Origin: an uncultured Bacilli bacterium
GTDB taxonomy: Bacteria; Bacillota_I; Bacilli_A; RF39; UBA660
Direction: 5' to 3'
Assembly (NCBI GenBank): GCA_934095825.1
Contig: CAKOKQ010000002.1
Coordinates: 92,127-156,126 of the forward strand
Length of the DNA: 64,000 bases
The stretch's first letter is position 1. Every line of letters begins with the position of its first letter. Below, piece by piece: positions 7,713 through 16,054 of the stretch. The notes beneath the pieces are model-generated. The model ran no database searches. It had not been told where the DNA came from and was given only the letters and a program-made list of their open reading frames with translations. Both the position numbers and the translations under genes were made by a program.

Positions 7713-9161
7713 ATGAGAAGAAAAAATAAAAATATAATATTAATAACAATCTTGTTAACATTTACTAGCTTTAGTCTTATTTTATATCATGACTTAACTA
7801 GTACTAACAATGTTAATGATAACTATAATGAAACCAATAACAACTATGATTACAGTAATGACTATGGCTCTTATTTTCCTAATTATGGTTATGATAATAA
7901 TAATTCTAGTTATAGTACAACTACCAATACTACTAGAAAAAAGCAGATTATTACAACAATTGTAACTTCTATTTTGATTTTTATATCAATTCAACTTTTC
8001 TTTTATCTATTATTTTCGGGCTTTAATTATCTTAACTTTAAACTAACATTTTTTCCTTTAGCTAAAATAGGCGTTTATTTAATTCTAAGCTTAGGTTTAA
8101 CAGCTGGTATTTTGTATTATACTATTAAACCAATTAGTTTTTTACCCGATGATGTTATTGTAGAAGATAATTCTAGCAATAATAAAGATAATGATAATAA
8201 TAAAAATATACCAAAATTAGAGGGAAAAGAAATTACCGAAAAAGATATTAACCTAAGTGATTATAATGAAGATATTTCTATTACTAGAGGTGGTACTTAT
8301 AATTTGACGGGTAAGTTTAATCATACCATAATTGTAAATTGTAGTGGGGATGTAACCCTAGCTTTAAATAATGTAGAAATAAACACCAAAGATATAGCAA
8401 ATATTATTAATAAAGGCTCGGGTAAATTAAAAATAGAAACTTTAGAAAATACCATTAATAATTTAACTGATGAAGGAACATCTTATTATGATAGTGTTAT
8501 TTATTCAACCGGACCAGTCGAATTAAAGGGAAGTGGTACTTTAAATATTACGGCTAATCAAAATATTGGTATTAATGTAGTAAGTAATGATTTTACCTTA
8601 ACAAGTGGAAATATTAATATTACTGCTAAAAATTATGGGATAGTTACGAGTGAAGATGGTGGCTTAATTAATATCGTTGATGGGGTTTTAACTATTAACA
8701 GTACCAAAGCTAACCTTAAATCAAAGCAGAGCATAATTATAGATGGTGGTCTTACCTATCTTACGGGTACTGAAGAAGATGCACCCATAGATACAACAAG
8801 TGGCTATGAAATAAATGGTGGCACTTTAATTGCTTTAGGTAAAGATATTTATGAGACGCCAGTTACTAGCTCTAAAAATTATACTATTTGTCTTAAATTA
8901 AAAGATATTATTAAAAAAGATAGTGTTCTTAGTTTGATTAATAGTGATAAAAAGGAAATTTTAACTTTCTTAAGCGATGATGATTTTAACTCCTTAATTA
9001 TCAGTACTAAAACACTAAGTAAAGGCACTTATAAACTTTACAAAGACGGTAAGAGTAGTGGTACATTAGATAAACATCTTTACAAAGATGGTAAGTATAC
9101 AGACGGTATTCTTGCTACTGATGATATTGAAATTACTAGTAAAATTACGGCAAAAAAGTAG
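7713..9161 (+). CDS. Membrane-anchored Cthe_2159-like carbohydrate-binding protein
   Basis: The 482-aa product has three N-terminal membrane segments (about residues 7-25, 88-110 and 121-143), separated by a long Asn/Tyr-rich loop. From about residue 180 it has the repetitive Gly/Asn-rich beta-strand pattern of the Cthe_2159 family (DUF4353): ITRGGTYNLTGKF, VTLALNNVEI, LKGSGTLNI, SGNINITAKNYGI, VDGVLTINS. Cthe_2159 of Clostridium thermocellum is a right-handed beta-helix that binds acidic plant polysaccharide; that is family knowledge. The likely role here is glycan binding at the cell surface. It is monocistronic, with its own Shine-Dalgarno (TAGGAGAG) and a strong terminator. Confidence 0.8.
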   Translation: MRRKNKNIILITILLTFTSFSLILYHDLTSTNNVNDNYNETNNNYDYSNDYGSYFPNYGYDNNNSSYSTTTNTTRKKQIITTIVTSILIFISIQLFFYLLFSGFNYLNFKLTFFPLAKIGVYLILSLGLTAGILYYTIKPISFLPDDVIVEDNSSNNKDNDNNKNIPKLEGKEITEKDINLSDYNEDISITRGGTYNLTGKFNHTIIVNCSGDVTLALNNVEINTKDIANIINKGSGKLKIETLENTINNLTDEGTSYYDSVIYSTGPVELKGSGTLNITANQNIGINVVSNDFTLTSGNINITAKNYGIVTSEDGGLINIVDGVLTINSTKANLKSKQSIIIDGGLTYLTGTEEDAPIDTTSGYEINGGTLIALGKDIYETPVTSSKNYTICLKLKDIIKKDSVLSLINSDKKEILTFLSDDDFNSLIISTKTLSKGTYKLYKDGKSSGTLDKHLYKDGKYTDGILATDDIEITSKITAKK

Positions 9162-9189
9162 TGGACATTAAATTTGTTCACTACTTTTT
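9154..9189 (+). terminator. Terminator overlapping the stop codon
   Basis: AAAAGTAGTG (from 9154) pairs with CACTACTTTT (to 9189), one bulged base on each side, with a T run. Confidence 0.8.
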
Positions 9190-9235
9190 AAATACCTAAA
9201 TATTAGATTAATTTTTTTTAGATTCTTATTATATT

Positions 9236-9790
9236 TTATATTTCTCGCATTAATTCTTTGTCTTTAAAAGGATTTTTCTTATCAATCTTATCAACAAAAA
9301 GTATACCATTTAAATGATCAATTTCATGCTGAAAAGCAACCGCAATATCTTCACGAACGCGAATACGATAAGTATCACCGTTATAATCATTATATTCTAC
9401 TGTAACTCTAGCGGAGCGTGGTACGATACCATCAACTTCACGATTTACTGATAGACAGCCTTCGCCTTCCCCAACATAAATAAGCTCTTCACTTTGGGAA
9501 ACTATCTTGGGATTGATAATAACATAATTTTCAAATTTGCCTTTTTCAATCTCATCAACAATAACAAAAATTCTTTTACTAATTCCAATTTGTGGATAAG
9601 CAAGACCCATACCAGGACGCAAATCATACTCTTGGGAATATTCCTCAATCTGACTCATGGTTAAATATTTAATCATATCATCAATATTTTTTTTATCTTC
9701 TTTAGATAAGGGAAACTCAGTAACTGGTAATGCCTTTTTATGTAAAATCTTTTCCTTTTCATCTAATATTTTTATATCTGGTAATTTCAT
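9236..9790 (-). CDS. def: Peptide deformylase
   Basis: The 184-aa enzyme removes the formyl group from new N-terminal methionines. All three metal-site motifs are present: GMGLAYPQIG (motif 1, with Tyr where Ala is usual), EGCLSV (motif 2, Cys ligand) and HEIDHLNG (motif 3, two His ligands). The length and insertion resemble type II enzymes of Firmicutes. I chose the ATG at 9790: it follows GGGGTAG at the right distance, while the longer frame from 9805 has no ribosome-binding site. No clear terminator on the minus strand. Confidence 0.95.
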   Translation of the reverse strand: MKLPDIKILDEKEKILHKKALPVTEFPLSKEDKKNIDDMIKYLTMSQIEEYSQEYDLRPGMGLAYPQIGISKRIFVIVDEIEKGKFENYVIINPKIVSQSEELIYVGEGEGCLSVNREVDGIVPRSARVTVEYNDYNGDTYRIRVREDIAVAFQHEIDHLNGILFVDKIDKKNPFKDKELMREI

Positions 9791-10026
9791 AATTCTACCC
9801 CACATTCATAGGTATTTTACCAAAAAACATCTTAAAAAGAAAGGGGTAATTTTCACAAGTTTAACCTAAAAATTTAGTTAGAGTAATAAAGAATTAAAGT
9901 AATAAAGATAAGATAAAGTATTAAATATAAATAATTTGAAAGATAAGTTTAAATAATAAAAATCAAAAATAAAAAAGAGTATCAAAATAAAAATATATTT
10001 AAAAGTAAAAAAGAGAGAAGTCTCTC

Positions 10027-10212
10027 TTAACGATTAGTGTTTCCACCAGCATACCAGCCAGCACCAATGATAATTACTAAAAGAATAAATAAGACAATCC
10101 AAATAGCAGCACCATATCCATAACCGTAGCCAGCAGTGGTACCAACATAAGTACTACAAGGATTTTGATAACCGTAGCCACCGTAGTAGCCGTTATTTCC
10201 GTAATAATACAT
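10027..10212 (-). CDS. YjcZ-like small membrane peptide, probable sporulation protein
   Basis: The 61-aa product has a Gly/Tyr-rich N-terminal half (NNGYYGGYGYQ, AGYGYGYG) and one C-terminal membrane helix with WIVLFILLVIIIGAGWY. This is the layout of the YjcZ family of small sporulation peptides (Gly/Tyr head, then ALIVVLFILLIIVG). It is preceded by a perfect AAAGGAGG Shine-Dalgarno and a -10 like that of mother-cell sigma factors. Role in spores is inferred from family and promoter. Confidence 0.75.
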   Translation of the reverse strand: MYYYGNNGYYGGYGYQNPCSTYVGTTAGYGYGYGAAIWIVLFILLVIIIGAGWYAGGNTNR

Positions 10213-10240
10213 ATTTATACCTCCTTTATGTATCTAATAT

Positions 10241-10248
10241 ATTTTATG
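10241..10248 (-). promoter_or_regulatory. Sigma-E/K-like -10 element upstream of the YjcZ-like gene
   Basis: On the minus strand the element reads CATAAAAT, matching the sigma-E -10 consensus CATACAxT at all but one base, about 30 bases before the ATG and correctly spaced from the Shine-Dalgarno. No good sigma-E -35 is visible, so this is only suggestive. Confidence 0.35.
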
Positions 10249-10332
10249 GGTTGATGTAAATTTTGACACAAGTAGAAATTTATACCTAAAAAACTAATAG
10301 AATTTATGATATGATTATAATAGGTGGTCAAA

Positions 10333-11493
10333 ATGAAGAAAAAAATAGCCAAAGGGGACTTGCTTTTACTTTTTTTAACAGTTCTTTATTCCGTCTTGGG
10401 GTGTGTTATGATATTTAGTGCTTCTAGTGTCTTAACTGTTTTAAAACAGGGGGTAGCTAGTAACTATTATTTTATTCGGCAGTGTGCTATCTTAGTAATT
10501 AGTGCGATTGCTACTATCATTATTACTCGGTTTCCCCTAAAATCTTATAAATATATATCTTATTTACTAATGATTTTGATTGGAGCTTCTTTAGTTGGTT
10601 TACTTTTAGCAGGAAAAATTACTAACGGAACGAAGGGGTGGTATGATTTAGGCTTCTTTAATTTTCAGCCAGCCGAGTTTGCTAAGTCAATTATTATTGT
10701 TTATTTAGCTTTTAGTTACGAAGATATTGTAAAGAAAAAAGAAACCCGAGCTTTCATTTATTTTATTCCTTTATTCTTTGCAGAAGTTATTGCACTTTTA
10801 GTTTTAAAACAGCCTGATTTAGGAAGTGCTATTATAATTGGGGTCTTAGCTATTCTTATTTTTCTTGCTGTTCCTATGCCTAAAAAAACTAGATTGCGTG
10901 CTAACTTAGTTATTTTAGCCGTAGCTGTTATTGGTCTTTGTGGTTGTATAATCTTTAAAGATAAAATATTTACTGGTTATCAGTTATCGCGTTTTTCTTT
11001 TTTAGCGCCTTGTAGTGATGAAAAGCGTAACGAACGATTAGGTTATCAAGTTTGTAATGGTTATATAGCTATTAAAAATGGTGGTCTCTTTGGCCTTGGC
11101 TTTGGCAATTCAACTCAAAAATATCTTTATCTACCAGAAGCCCATACCGACTTTATTTTTCCTATTATTGTCGAAGAATTAGGACTCGTAACAGGAATTT
11201 TAGTGATTTTAGGATATGTTTTAATTATTTTAAGAATATTAAAAATAGCTAAGAAAGCTCCTAGCATCAGTGCAAGTTTAATTGCTTATGGAACTTGTTC
11301 ATATTTAGCCTTACATATTTTAATTAATTTACTAGGTGTCCTTGGTTTAATGCCTCTAACGGGGGTTCCGCTTCCATTTTTTAGTTATGGTGGATCATTT
11401 GCCCTTAATGCTATTGTTATGATTGGGATTACCGAAAAAATTGCAGCCTTAAGTCAAAGTAAAAAGTTAAGAGATAAGATAATAAATTTATAA
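10333..11493 (+). CDS. ftsW: FtsW/SpoVE-type peptidoglycan glycosyltransferase (SEDS family)
   Basis: The polytopic 386-aa protein has the SEDS signatures: FQPAEFAK, GYQVCNGYIAI, GGLFGLGFGNS, YLPEAHTDFIF with EELG, and GVPLPFFSYGGS at the end. These enzymes polymerise lipid II together with a class B penicillin-binding protein. The EAHTDFIF segment fits FtsW/SpoVE better than RodA; which of the two cannot be decided, given that this organism sporulates. I use the ATG at 10333; the AGGTGG that precedes it is the Shine-Dalgarno, and an in-frame GTG at 10324 lies inside that site. Confidence 0.9.
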   Translation: MKKKIAKGDLLLLFLTVLYSVLGCVMIFSASSVLTVLKQGVASNYYFIRQCAILVISAIATIIITRFPLKSYKYISYLLMILIGASLVGLLLAGKITNGTKGWYDLGFFNFQPAEFAKSIIIVYLAFSYEDIVKKKETRAFIYFIPLFFAEVIALLVLKQPDLGSAIIIGVLAILIFLAVPMPKKTRLRANLVILAVAVIGLCGCIIFKDKIFTGYQLSRFSFLAPCSDEKRNERLGYQVCNGYIAIKNGGLFGLGFGNSTQKYLYLPEAHTDFIFPIIVEELGLVTGILVILGYVLIILRILKIAKKAPSISASLIAYGTCSYLALHILINLLGVLGLMPLTGVPLPFFSYGGSFALNAIVMIGITEKIAALSQSKKLRDKIINL

Positions 11494-11689
11494 TTAAACT
11501 GTAAAATAGAAAGATATAAATACTTCCAAGTTAAAAAGTCATAACTTAAAAAAGTGTCAAGTAAAGTGTCAAATAATTTATTTAAAGTAAAAATCTAAGA
11601 AAAAATTGCAGAAAATTAATAAAAAATGAAAATTTTTGAAGGAAATTCGTAAGTTGTTACCAATATATATAATTAGGAGGTGATAAATT

Positions 11690-12466
11690 ATGAATTTTTA
11701 TTTTGACTTAGTAAAACAGTTTGGAAAGAAGTATTTTTTACCACTTTTTATCTGTTTAATGCTTATAAGTATTCTTACTTTAGATGTTTACGATATCTTT
11801 TTTCAAGATAAGACTTTTAAAAATCTAGAAGAAGTTATTTCTTTACTTGAAAAAGAAGAAAAGAATTTAGAAATTAATAATAATTCTGATACTTCTAATG
11901 ATAATTCTTCTAACAACCAAGCAAATTTAGAAGAAAACAAAGAAAGCAAAGTAGCCAAATACTATATCGACATTAAAGGTTTTGTTAAAAAGCCGGGGGT
12001 TTATGAAGTAACCGCGGATAATATCGTTAATGATTGTATAAAATTAGCTGGTGGTCTTCTTAAGAATGCTGATACTACAACAATTAATCTTAGTAAAAAA
12101 GTAAGCTCGGAAATGGTTATTTATATACCTAAAAAAGATGAAGTAATAAAAACGACAACGAACACCACTGTTACTAAAGATCAAGAAATACCTAATGATG
12201 CTGTTGTTAGTGATAATAACAAGTCTGATTCTTCTATTTCTAAAGATAATAGTATCCCAGAAACTCCAAACGGGACTCTTGTTAATATCAATACAGCAAC
12301 TATTCAAGAATTAACAACTCTTAGTGGTATAGGTGATGCTAAAGCACAAGATATTATTGATTATCGAACTTTAAATGGTAACTTTAAGTCGATAGAAGAT
12401 ATTAAAAAAGTTAGTGGCATCGGTGAGGCTTTATATGCAAAAATCAAAGACTACATTACGGTTTAA
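11690..12466 (+). CDS. comEA: Competence protein ComEA, DNA receptor
   Basis: The 258-aa product has one N-terminal membrane segment (about residues 16-34), an Asn/Ser/Glu-rich linker, an SLBB domain about residues 90-144 (IKGFVKKPGVYEV) and a double helix-hairpin-helix from about residue 198 (VNINTATIQELTTLSGIG, VSGIGEALYAKI). ComEA binds incoming double-stranded DNA on the outer face of the membrane. The Shine-Dalgarno AGGAGGTGAT is nearly perfect. comEC starts inside its 3' end, as expected for the comE operon. Confidence 0.95.
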   Translation: MNFYFDLVKQFGKKYFLPLFICLMLISILTLDVYDIFFQDKTFKNLEEVISLLEKEEKNLEINNNSDTSNDNSSNNQANLEENKESKVAKYYIDIKGFVKKPGVYEVTADNIVNDCIKLAGGLLKNADTTTINLSKKVSSEMVIYIPKKDEVIKTTTNTTVTKDQEIPNDAVVSDNNKSDSSISKDNSIPETPNGTLVNINTATIQELTTLSGIGDAKAQDIIDYRTLNGNFKSIEDIKKVSGIGEALYAKIKDYITV

Positions 12467-14543
12467 AAGACTTATTTACCTTTTACTTATTTTTAGTCTT
12501 GGCCTTAGCTTCTATAAGAATAATTTTCTTGTTAAAAAATCTAGTTACAATGGTAATGAAGCAACTATTAAGGGAACTGTTATTGATTATAAAAAAACAA
12601 GTGATAAACTTACTATGACTATTTTAACTATCAATAATGGTAAAAAAGAAAAAATTATTGCTAATATCTATAATTTTGAAGACAGTGCTATTTTAAAAGA
12701 CAAAAGACTCGCAAGTGATGTCTCAACTTTAATAAAAATAGGGGATAGTATTACTTTAAAAGGAAGTTTAAAAGAGCCTTTAAATAATACTATTCCTAAT
12801 ACTTTTAATTATAAAAAGTATCTTTACTATAAGGAAGTTTATTATCTTTTTACGGTTAAAGAAATTGCTAAACTTGAACCTAGTTCTAATATTCTTTATA
12901 AATTACAAAACTTAGTTTATGAACGCTGCATGAAAATTGATAATAAAGGTTATCTAACCATGCTTATTTATGGAAAAAAAGCCATCGATGCGGATATTTA
13001 TAGTGCCTTACAAGACCTAGGAGTTGTCCATCTTTTTGCTATTTCAGGTTTGCATATAAGTATTTTTACTCTTGTTATGGAAAAAATTCTAAAAAAGTTA
13101 CCCTTAAAAAATTATCTTCGAACAATAATTGTGGTTGCTTTTCTATCCTTTTATGCTGCCCTTATTAGTTTTCCAGCTAGCGTCCTACGCGCTTTAACTA
13201 TGTATATCTTATTAAAAATAGCCAAAATTATTCAAAACAAATTACAAATAGAACTTAAAACTTATGAAGTTTTACTTTTAAGTATTGCTATCCTTCTTTT
13301 AATTAATTCCTATCTTATGTATGATATTGGATTTCTTTATTCAAGTCTTTGTACTTTTGGTCTTATTTATTATAATGATAAGACTAAAAATTACTTTTTA
13401 AAATCTTTAAAGACTACTTATATTGCTTCTTTATGGTCGCTACCTATTAATATTTCTCTTAATTATACCTATAATCTCTTATCGCCTGTTTTTAATATTT
13501 TTTATGTTCCCTTTATTAGTTTTATCTTTTATCCTGTATGTCTTTTGACCTTTATTTTTCCCTCGTTTGGGCCTATCTTAAAGTTATTAATTGTCATATT
13601 AGAAAATTTGAGTACCTTTTTTACAAGATTTAGTCTTAATATTATTTTACCAAAAATGAGTATTAGTATAATTATTATTTATTATTTAAATATTTTTCTT
13701 TTATCTAAATATCAAAAGATCTATTTTCATTTACTAAATCTTCTAATACTTCTTATCTATCCATGGCAATATAATCTTAATAAAAATTTAATGGCTTATT
13801 ATTTAGATGTTTTACAAGGTGATGCTAGTATCCTGATAAGTCCTAGAAAAAAAGAAGTAACGATGATTGATACAGGAGGACTTACAACTGATGAAAACTA
13901 CTATACAGCTAAAAATATAATTAAATTTCTTCATAGTATTAATATAAAAAAAATCGATAATTTAATTATAAGTCATGGGGACTTTGATCATATTGGTAAT
14001 GCTTTTTATCTAGTAAATAATATTAAGGTTGAAAAAGTTATTTTTAATAATAATGAATTTAATGAATTAGAAACTAATCTTATAAAAATACTTCAAGATA
14101 AAAAAATAGAATTTCAAAAGGGAGATAGTAATTTACAAGGCCAGTATTTTACTTGGCAATTTCTAAACACTAGACTTTATGATAATGAAAATGATAACTC
14201 TTTAGTTACTTATTTAAAATATCAAGATTATACTTTTCTTTTTATGGGTGATGCTTCTATATTAAAAGAAGAAGATATTATTAAGAAATATAAACTAACA
14301 AAAATAGATTTTTTAAAAGTTGGGCATCACGGTTCGAAGACGAGTAGTAGCGAAGAGTTTATAAATAAAATAAATCCTCAGTATTCTATAATTAGTGTGG
14401 GAAGAAAAAATAAGTATGGTCATCCTAATAAAAAGGTATTAAATAATTTAGATAATTCAAAAATATATAGAACGGACCAAAATGGTAGTATTATGCTTAA
14501 AATTAAAGTTAATAAATTAGAAATTAAGACCTGTAGCCCATAG
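12435..14543 (+). CDS. comEC: Competence channel protein ComEC
   Basis: The 702-aa product has the ComEC order: short N-terminal soluble part, the polytopic Competence domain (LFAISGLHISIFTL near residue 200) and a C-terminal metallo-beta-lactamase-like domain from about residue 454, with SHGDFDHIG near residue 512, FMGDAS and GHHGSKTS. ComEC carries single-stranded DNA through the membrane during transformation. I start at ATG 12435, after GGTGAGG; the longer GTG start is inside comEA without a ribosome-binding site. The gene overlaps comEA by 32 bases. Its last 570 bases are repeated at 15475-16044. Confidence 0.92.
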   Translation: MQKSKTTLRFKRLIYLLLIFSLGLSFYKNNFLVKKSSYNGNEATIKGTVIDYKKTSDKLTMTILTINNGKKEKIIANIYNFEDSAILKDKRLASDVSTLIKIGDSITLKGSLKEPLNNTIPNTFNYKKYLYYKEVYYLFTVKEIAKLEPSSNILYKLQNLVYERCMKIDNKGYLTMLIYGKKAIDADIYSALQDLGVVHLFAISGLHISIFTLVMEKILKKLPLKNYLRTIIVVAFLSFYAALISFPASVLRALTMYILLKIAKIIQNKLQIELKTYEVLLLSIAILLLINSYLMYDIGFLYSSLCTFGLIYYNDKTKNYFLKSLKTTYIASLWSLPINISLNYTYNLLSPVFNIFYVPFISFIFYPVCLLTFIFPSFGPILKLLIVILENLSTFFTRFSLNIILPKMSISIIIIYYLNIFLLSKYQKIYFHLLNLLILLIYPWQYNLNKNLMAYYLDVLQGDASILISPRKKEVTMIDTGGLTTDENYYTAKNIIKFLHSINIKKIDNLIISHGDFDHIGNAFYLVNNIKVEKVIFNNNEFNELETNLIKILQDKKIEFQKGDSNLQGQYFTWQFLNTRLYDNENDNSLVTYLKYQDYTFLFMGDASILKEEDIIKKYKLTKIDFLKVGHHGSKTSSSEEFINKINPQYSIISVGRKNKYGHPNKKVLNNLDNSKIYRTDQNGSIMLKIKVNKLEIKTCSP
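13974..14543 (+). repeat. Direct repeat, intact copy of the comEC 3' end
   Basis: This segment is repeated collinearly 1501 bases downstream (15475-16044). I find no indels and only a handful of substitutions, most of them in the last 40 bases. It starts at the His codon of the HGDFDH motif and ends at the stop codon. Confidence 0.95.
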
Positions 14544-14555
14544 GAAGAAGTAGAT

Positions 14556-14772
14556 ATGATGGAAGAAATAAATAAAACATATCAACAAATAGAAAGCAAG
14601 ATATTAAATCATGAAATATATCAAAATGTAAATGATTATTCAAAAGCAAAGGAAAAAATAAAAACATATTTAGAAGTTGGATAACTACTTAAAAATGTAG
14701 ATACTAAGTATGGAAAAAATGTAATAAAGGAATATTCTAGAAGATTAACAAATAAATTGGTAAAAAATAAAC
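14556..14772 (+). pseudogene. YhcG/DUF1016-type nuclease, broken N-terminal fragment
   Basis: Starting at ATG 14556 (preceded by GGAAGAAG), the frame encodes the same N-terminal domain as the intact gene at 16055: EIYQNVNDYSKAKEKIKTYLEVG versus EIYSKVKDYSKERHKVITYFEIG. A TAA at 14682-14684 replaces the Lys codon of the intact copy (AAA), and homology continues in frame beyond it (KYGKNVIKEYSRRL versus KYGDNIIDEYSKKL) until about 14772, where it is lost. So it is both interrupted by a nonsense change and truncated. The two copies are clearly diverged in sequence, unlike the comEC ends beside them. Confidence 0.8.
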
Positions 14773-14805
14773 GCCATCATTATTATATAAAATTAAACAG
14801 CTTTA

Positions 14806-15399
14806 TTAAATATGGTGTCTCCTTTGTTCTTCAGCATAATTTATAAATACAATGCTTGTAACATCTTTTCCGGATATTGTATCAAAAGCAAAATCGTAAC
14901 ATAACAAGCCATTTGGCATTGATGGATAGAGTGATGTTTTTAATGAAGTGAAATGTATTTTAGGATTTATTGACATATAATTTCTTAAAATATCTTGTAT
15001 TTCATCAACACCTTTGAAATTATTTTGTTCAATAGCACGATATCCAGAAATAATTGCATATTCAACATTTCCTTCCGTAGTACTAGGAATTTGCTTTAAC
15101 ATTTTTACAACTATACCGAAAATATTTTTAGGGTCGGCATGACCACAAATTCCAAATTTATTTTTTCTATCGTATAATAGGATTCCAAAACAAGTATCTA
15201 AAGCTTGTGTACCAATAATTGGTTTATCAGAGGTTGAAACAACAACTTGATTCATACCTGCGATATTTGAATGAGTGATTAATTTATCACTTTCATTAAT
15301 AGCTTGATAATAATCATTTAGCATTCTATCAAGTGAAGAACCATGATTATATTCAAGATAATCATTTCTATTTATATACCAAATATTTTTATTTTCCAT
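14806..15399 (-). CDS. Orphan CheD-fold protein, putative glutamine deamidase
   Basis: The 197-aa product is on the strand opposite to its neighbours. It carries GTQALDTCFGILLYDRKNK then GICGHADP. Aligned by eye on CheD, the catalytic Thr-Cys-His triad is kept with exact spacing: Thr, six residues later Cys, seventeen residues later His (Thr21/Cys27/His44 in Thermotoga CheD). CheD deamidates glutamines of chemoreceptors. No chemotaxis gene is nearby, so a different target is likely. The N- and C-terminal parts are not typical CheD. The start has a GGTGAT ribosome-binding site and an extended -10 promoter upstream. It lies between the two comEC 3' copies. Confidence 0.6.
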   Translation of the reverse strand: MENKNIWYINRNDYLEYNHGSSLDRMLNDYYQAINESDKLITHSNIAGMNQVVVSTSDKPIIGTQALDTCFGILLYDRKNKFGICGHADPKNIFGIVVKMLKQIPSTTEGNVEYAIISGYRAIEQNNFKGVDEIQDILRNYMSINPKIHFTSLKTSLYPSMPNGLLCYDFAFDTISGKDVTSIVFINYAEEQRRHHI

Positions 15400-15414
15400 A
15401 ATATCACCACATTA

Positions 15415-15423
15415 ATTATATCA
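15415..15423 (-). promoter_or_regulatory. Extended -10 promoter for the CheD-fold gene
   Basis: On the minus strand this reads TGATATAAT, an extended -10 (TGnTATAAT), about 16 bases upstream of the start codon of the minus-strand gene. Confidence 0.5.
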
Positions 15424-15474
15424 TAACTATTATAAAATAAATAAATAATTCGACTTACTTTTTGACAATCACCA

Positions 15475-16044
15475 CATGGGGACTTTGATCATATTGGTAA
15501 TGCTTTTTATTTAGTAAATAATATTAAGGTTGAAAAAGTTATTTTTAATAATAATGAATTTAATGAATTAGAAACTAATCTTATAAAAATACTTCAAGAT
15601 AAAAAAATAGAATTTCAAAAGGGAGATAGTAATTTACAAGGCCAGTATTTTACTTGGCAATTTCTAAACACTAGACTTTATGATAATGAAAATGATAACT
15701 CTTTAGTTACTTATTTAAAATATCAAGATTATACTTTTCTTTTTATGGGTGATGCTTCTATATTAAAAGAAGAAGATATTATTAAGAAATATAAACTAAC
15801 AAAAATAGATTTTTTAAAAGTTGGGCATCACGGTTCGAAGACGAGTAGTAGCGAAGAGTTTATAAATAAAATAAATCCTCAGTATTCTATAATTAGTGTG
15901 GGAAGAAAAAATAAGTATGGTCATCCTAATAAAAAGGTATTAAATAATTTAGATAATTCAAAAATATATAGAACGGACCAAAATGGTAGTATTATGCTTA
16001 AAATTAAAGATAATAAATTAGAAATTGAGACTTATAGTCCATAG
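15475..16044 (+). pseudogene. comEC 3'-end duplicate (no start, truncated)
   Basis: This is the second copy of the ComEC metallo-beta-lactamase-like end. It begins exactly at the CAT of HGDFDH, and the frame upstream is closed by a TGA at 15463-15465, so there is no N-terminal ComEC part. The first in-frame ATG is at 15745 (MGDASILKEED), with no ribosome-binding site. Product, if any, would be a 99-aa fragment. It is followed by the intact YhcG-type gene in the same place where the intact comEC is followed by the broken one. Confidence 0.85.
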
Positions 16045-16054
16045 TAGGAGGAAT

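Noticed and set aside
9657..9869. Plus-strand frame opposite def
   Set aside because: Antisense to the deformylase, no own signals.
9806..10026. Possible small RNA between def and the YjcZ-like gene
   Set aside because: The sequence is A/T low-complexity without a stem and without a promoter.
15745..16044. Short frame starting MGDASILKEED as an independent gene
   Set aside because: It is the duplicated comEC end without a start or ribosome-binding site; reported as a pseudogene fragment.
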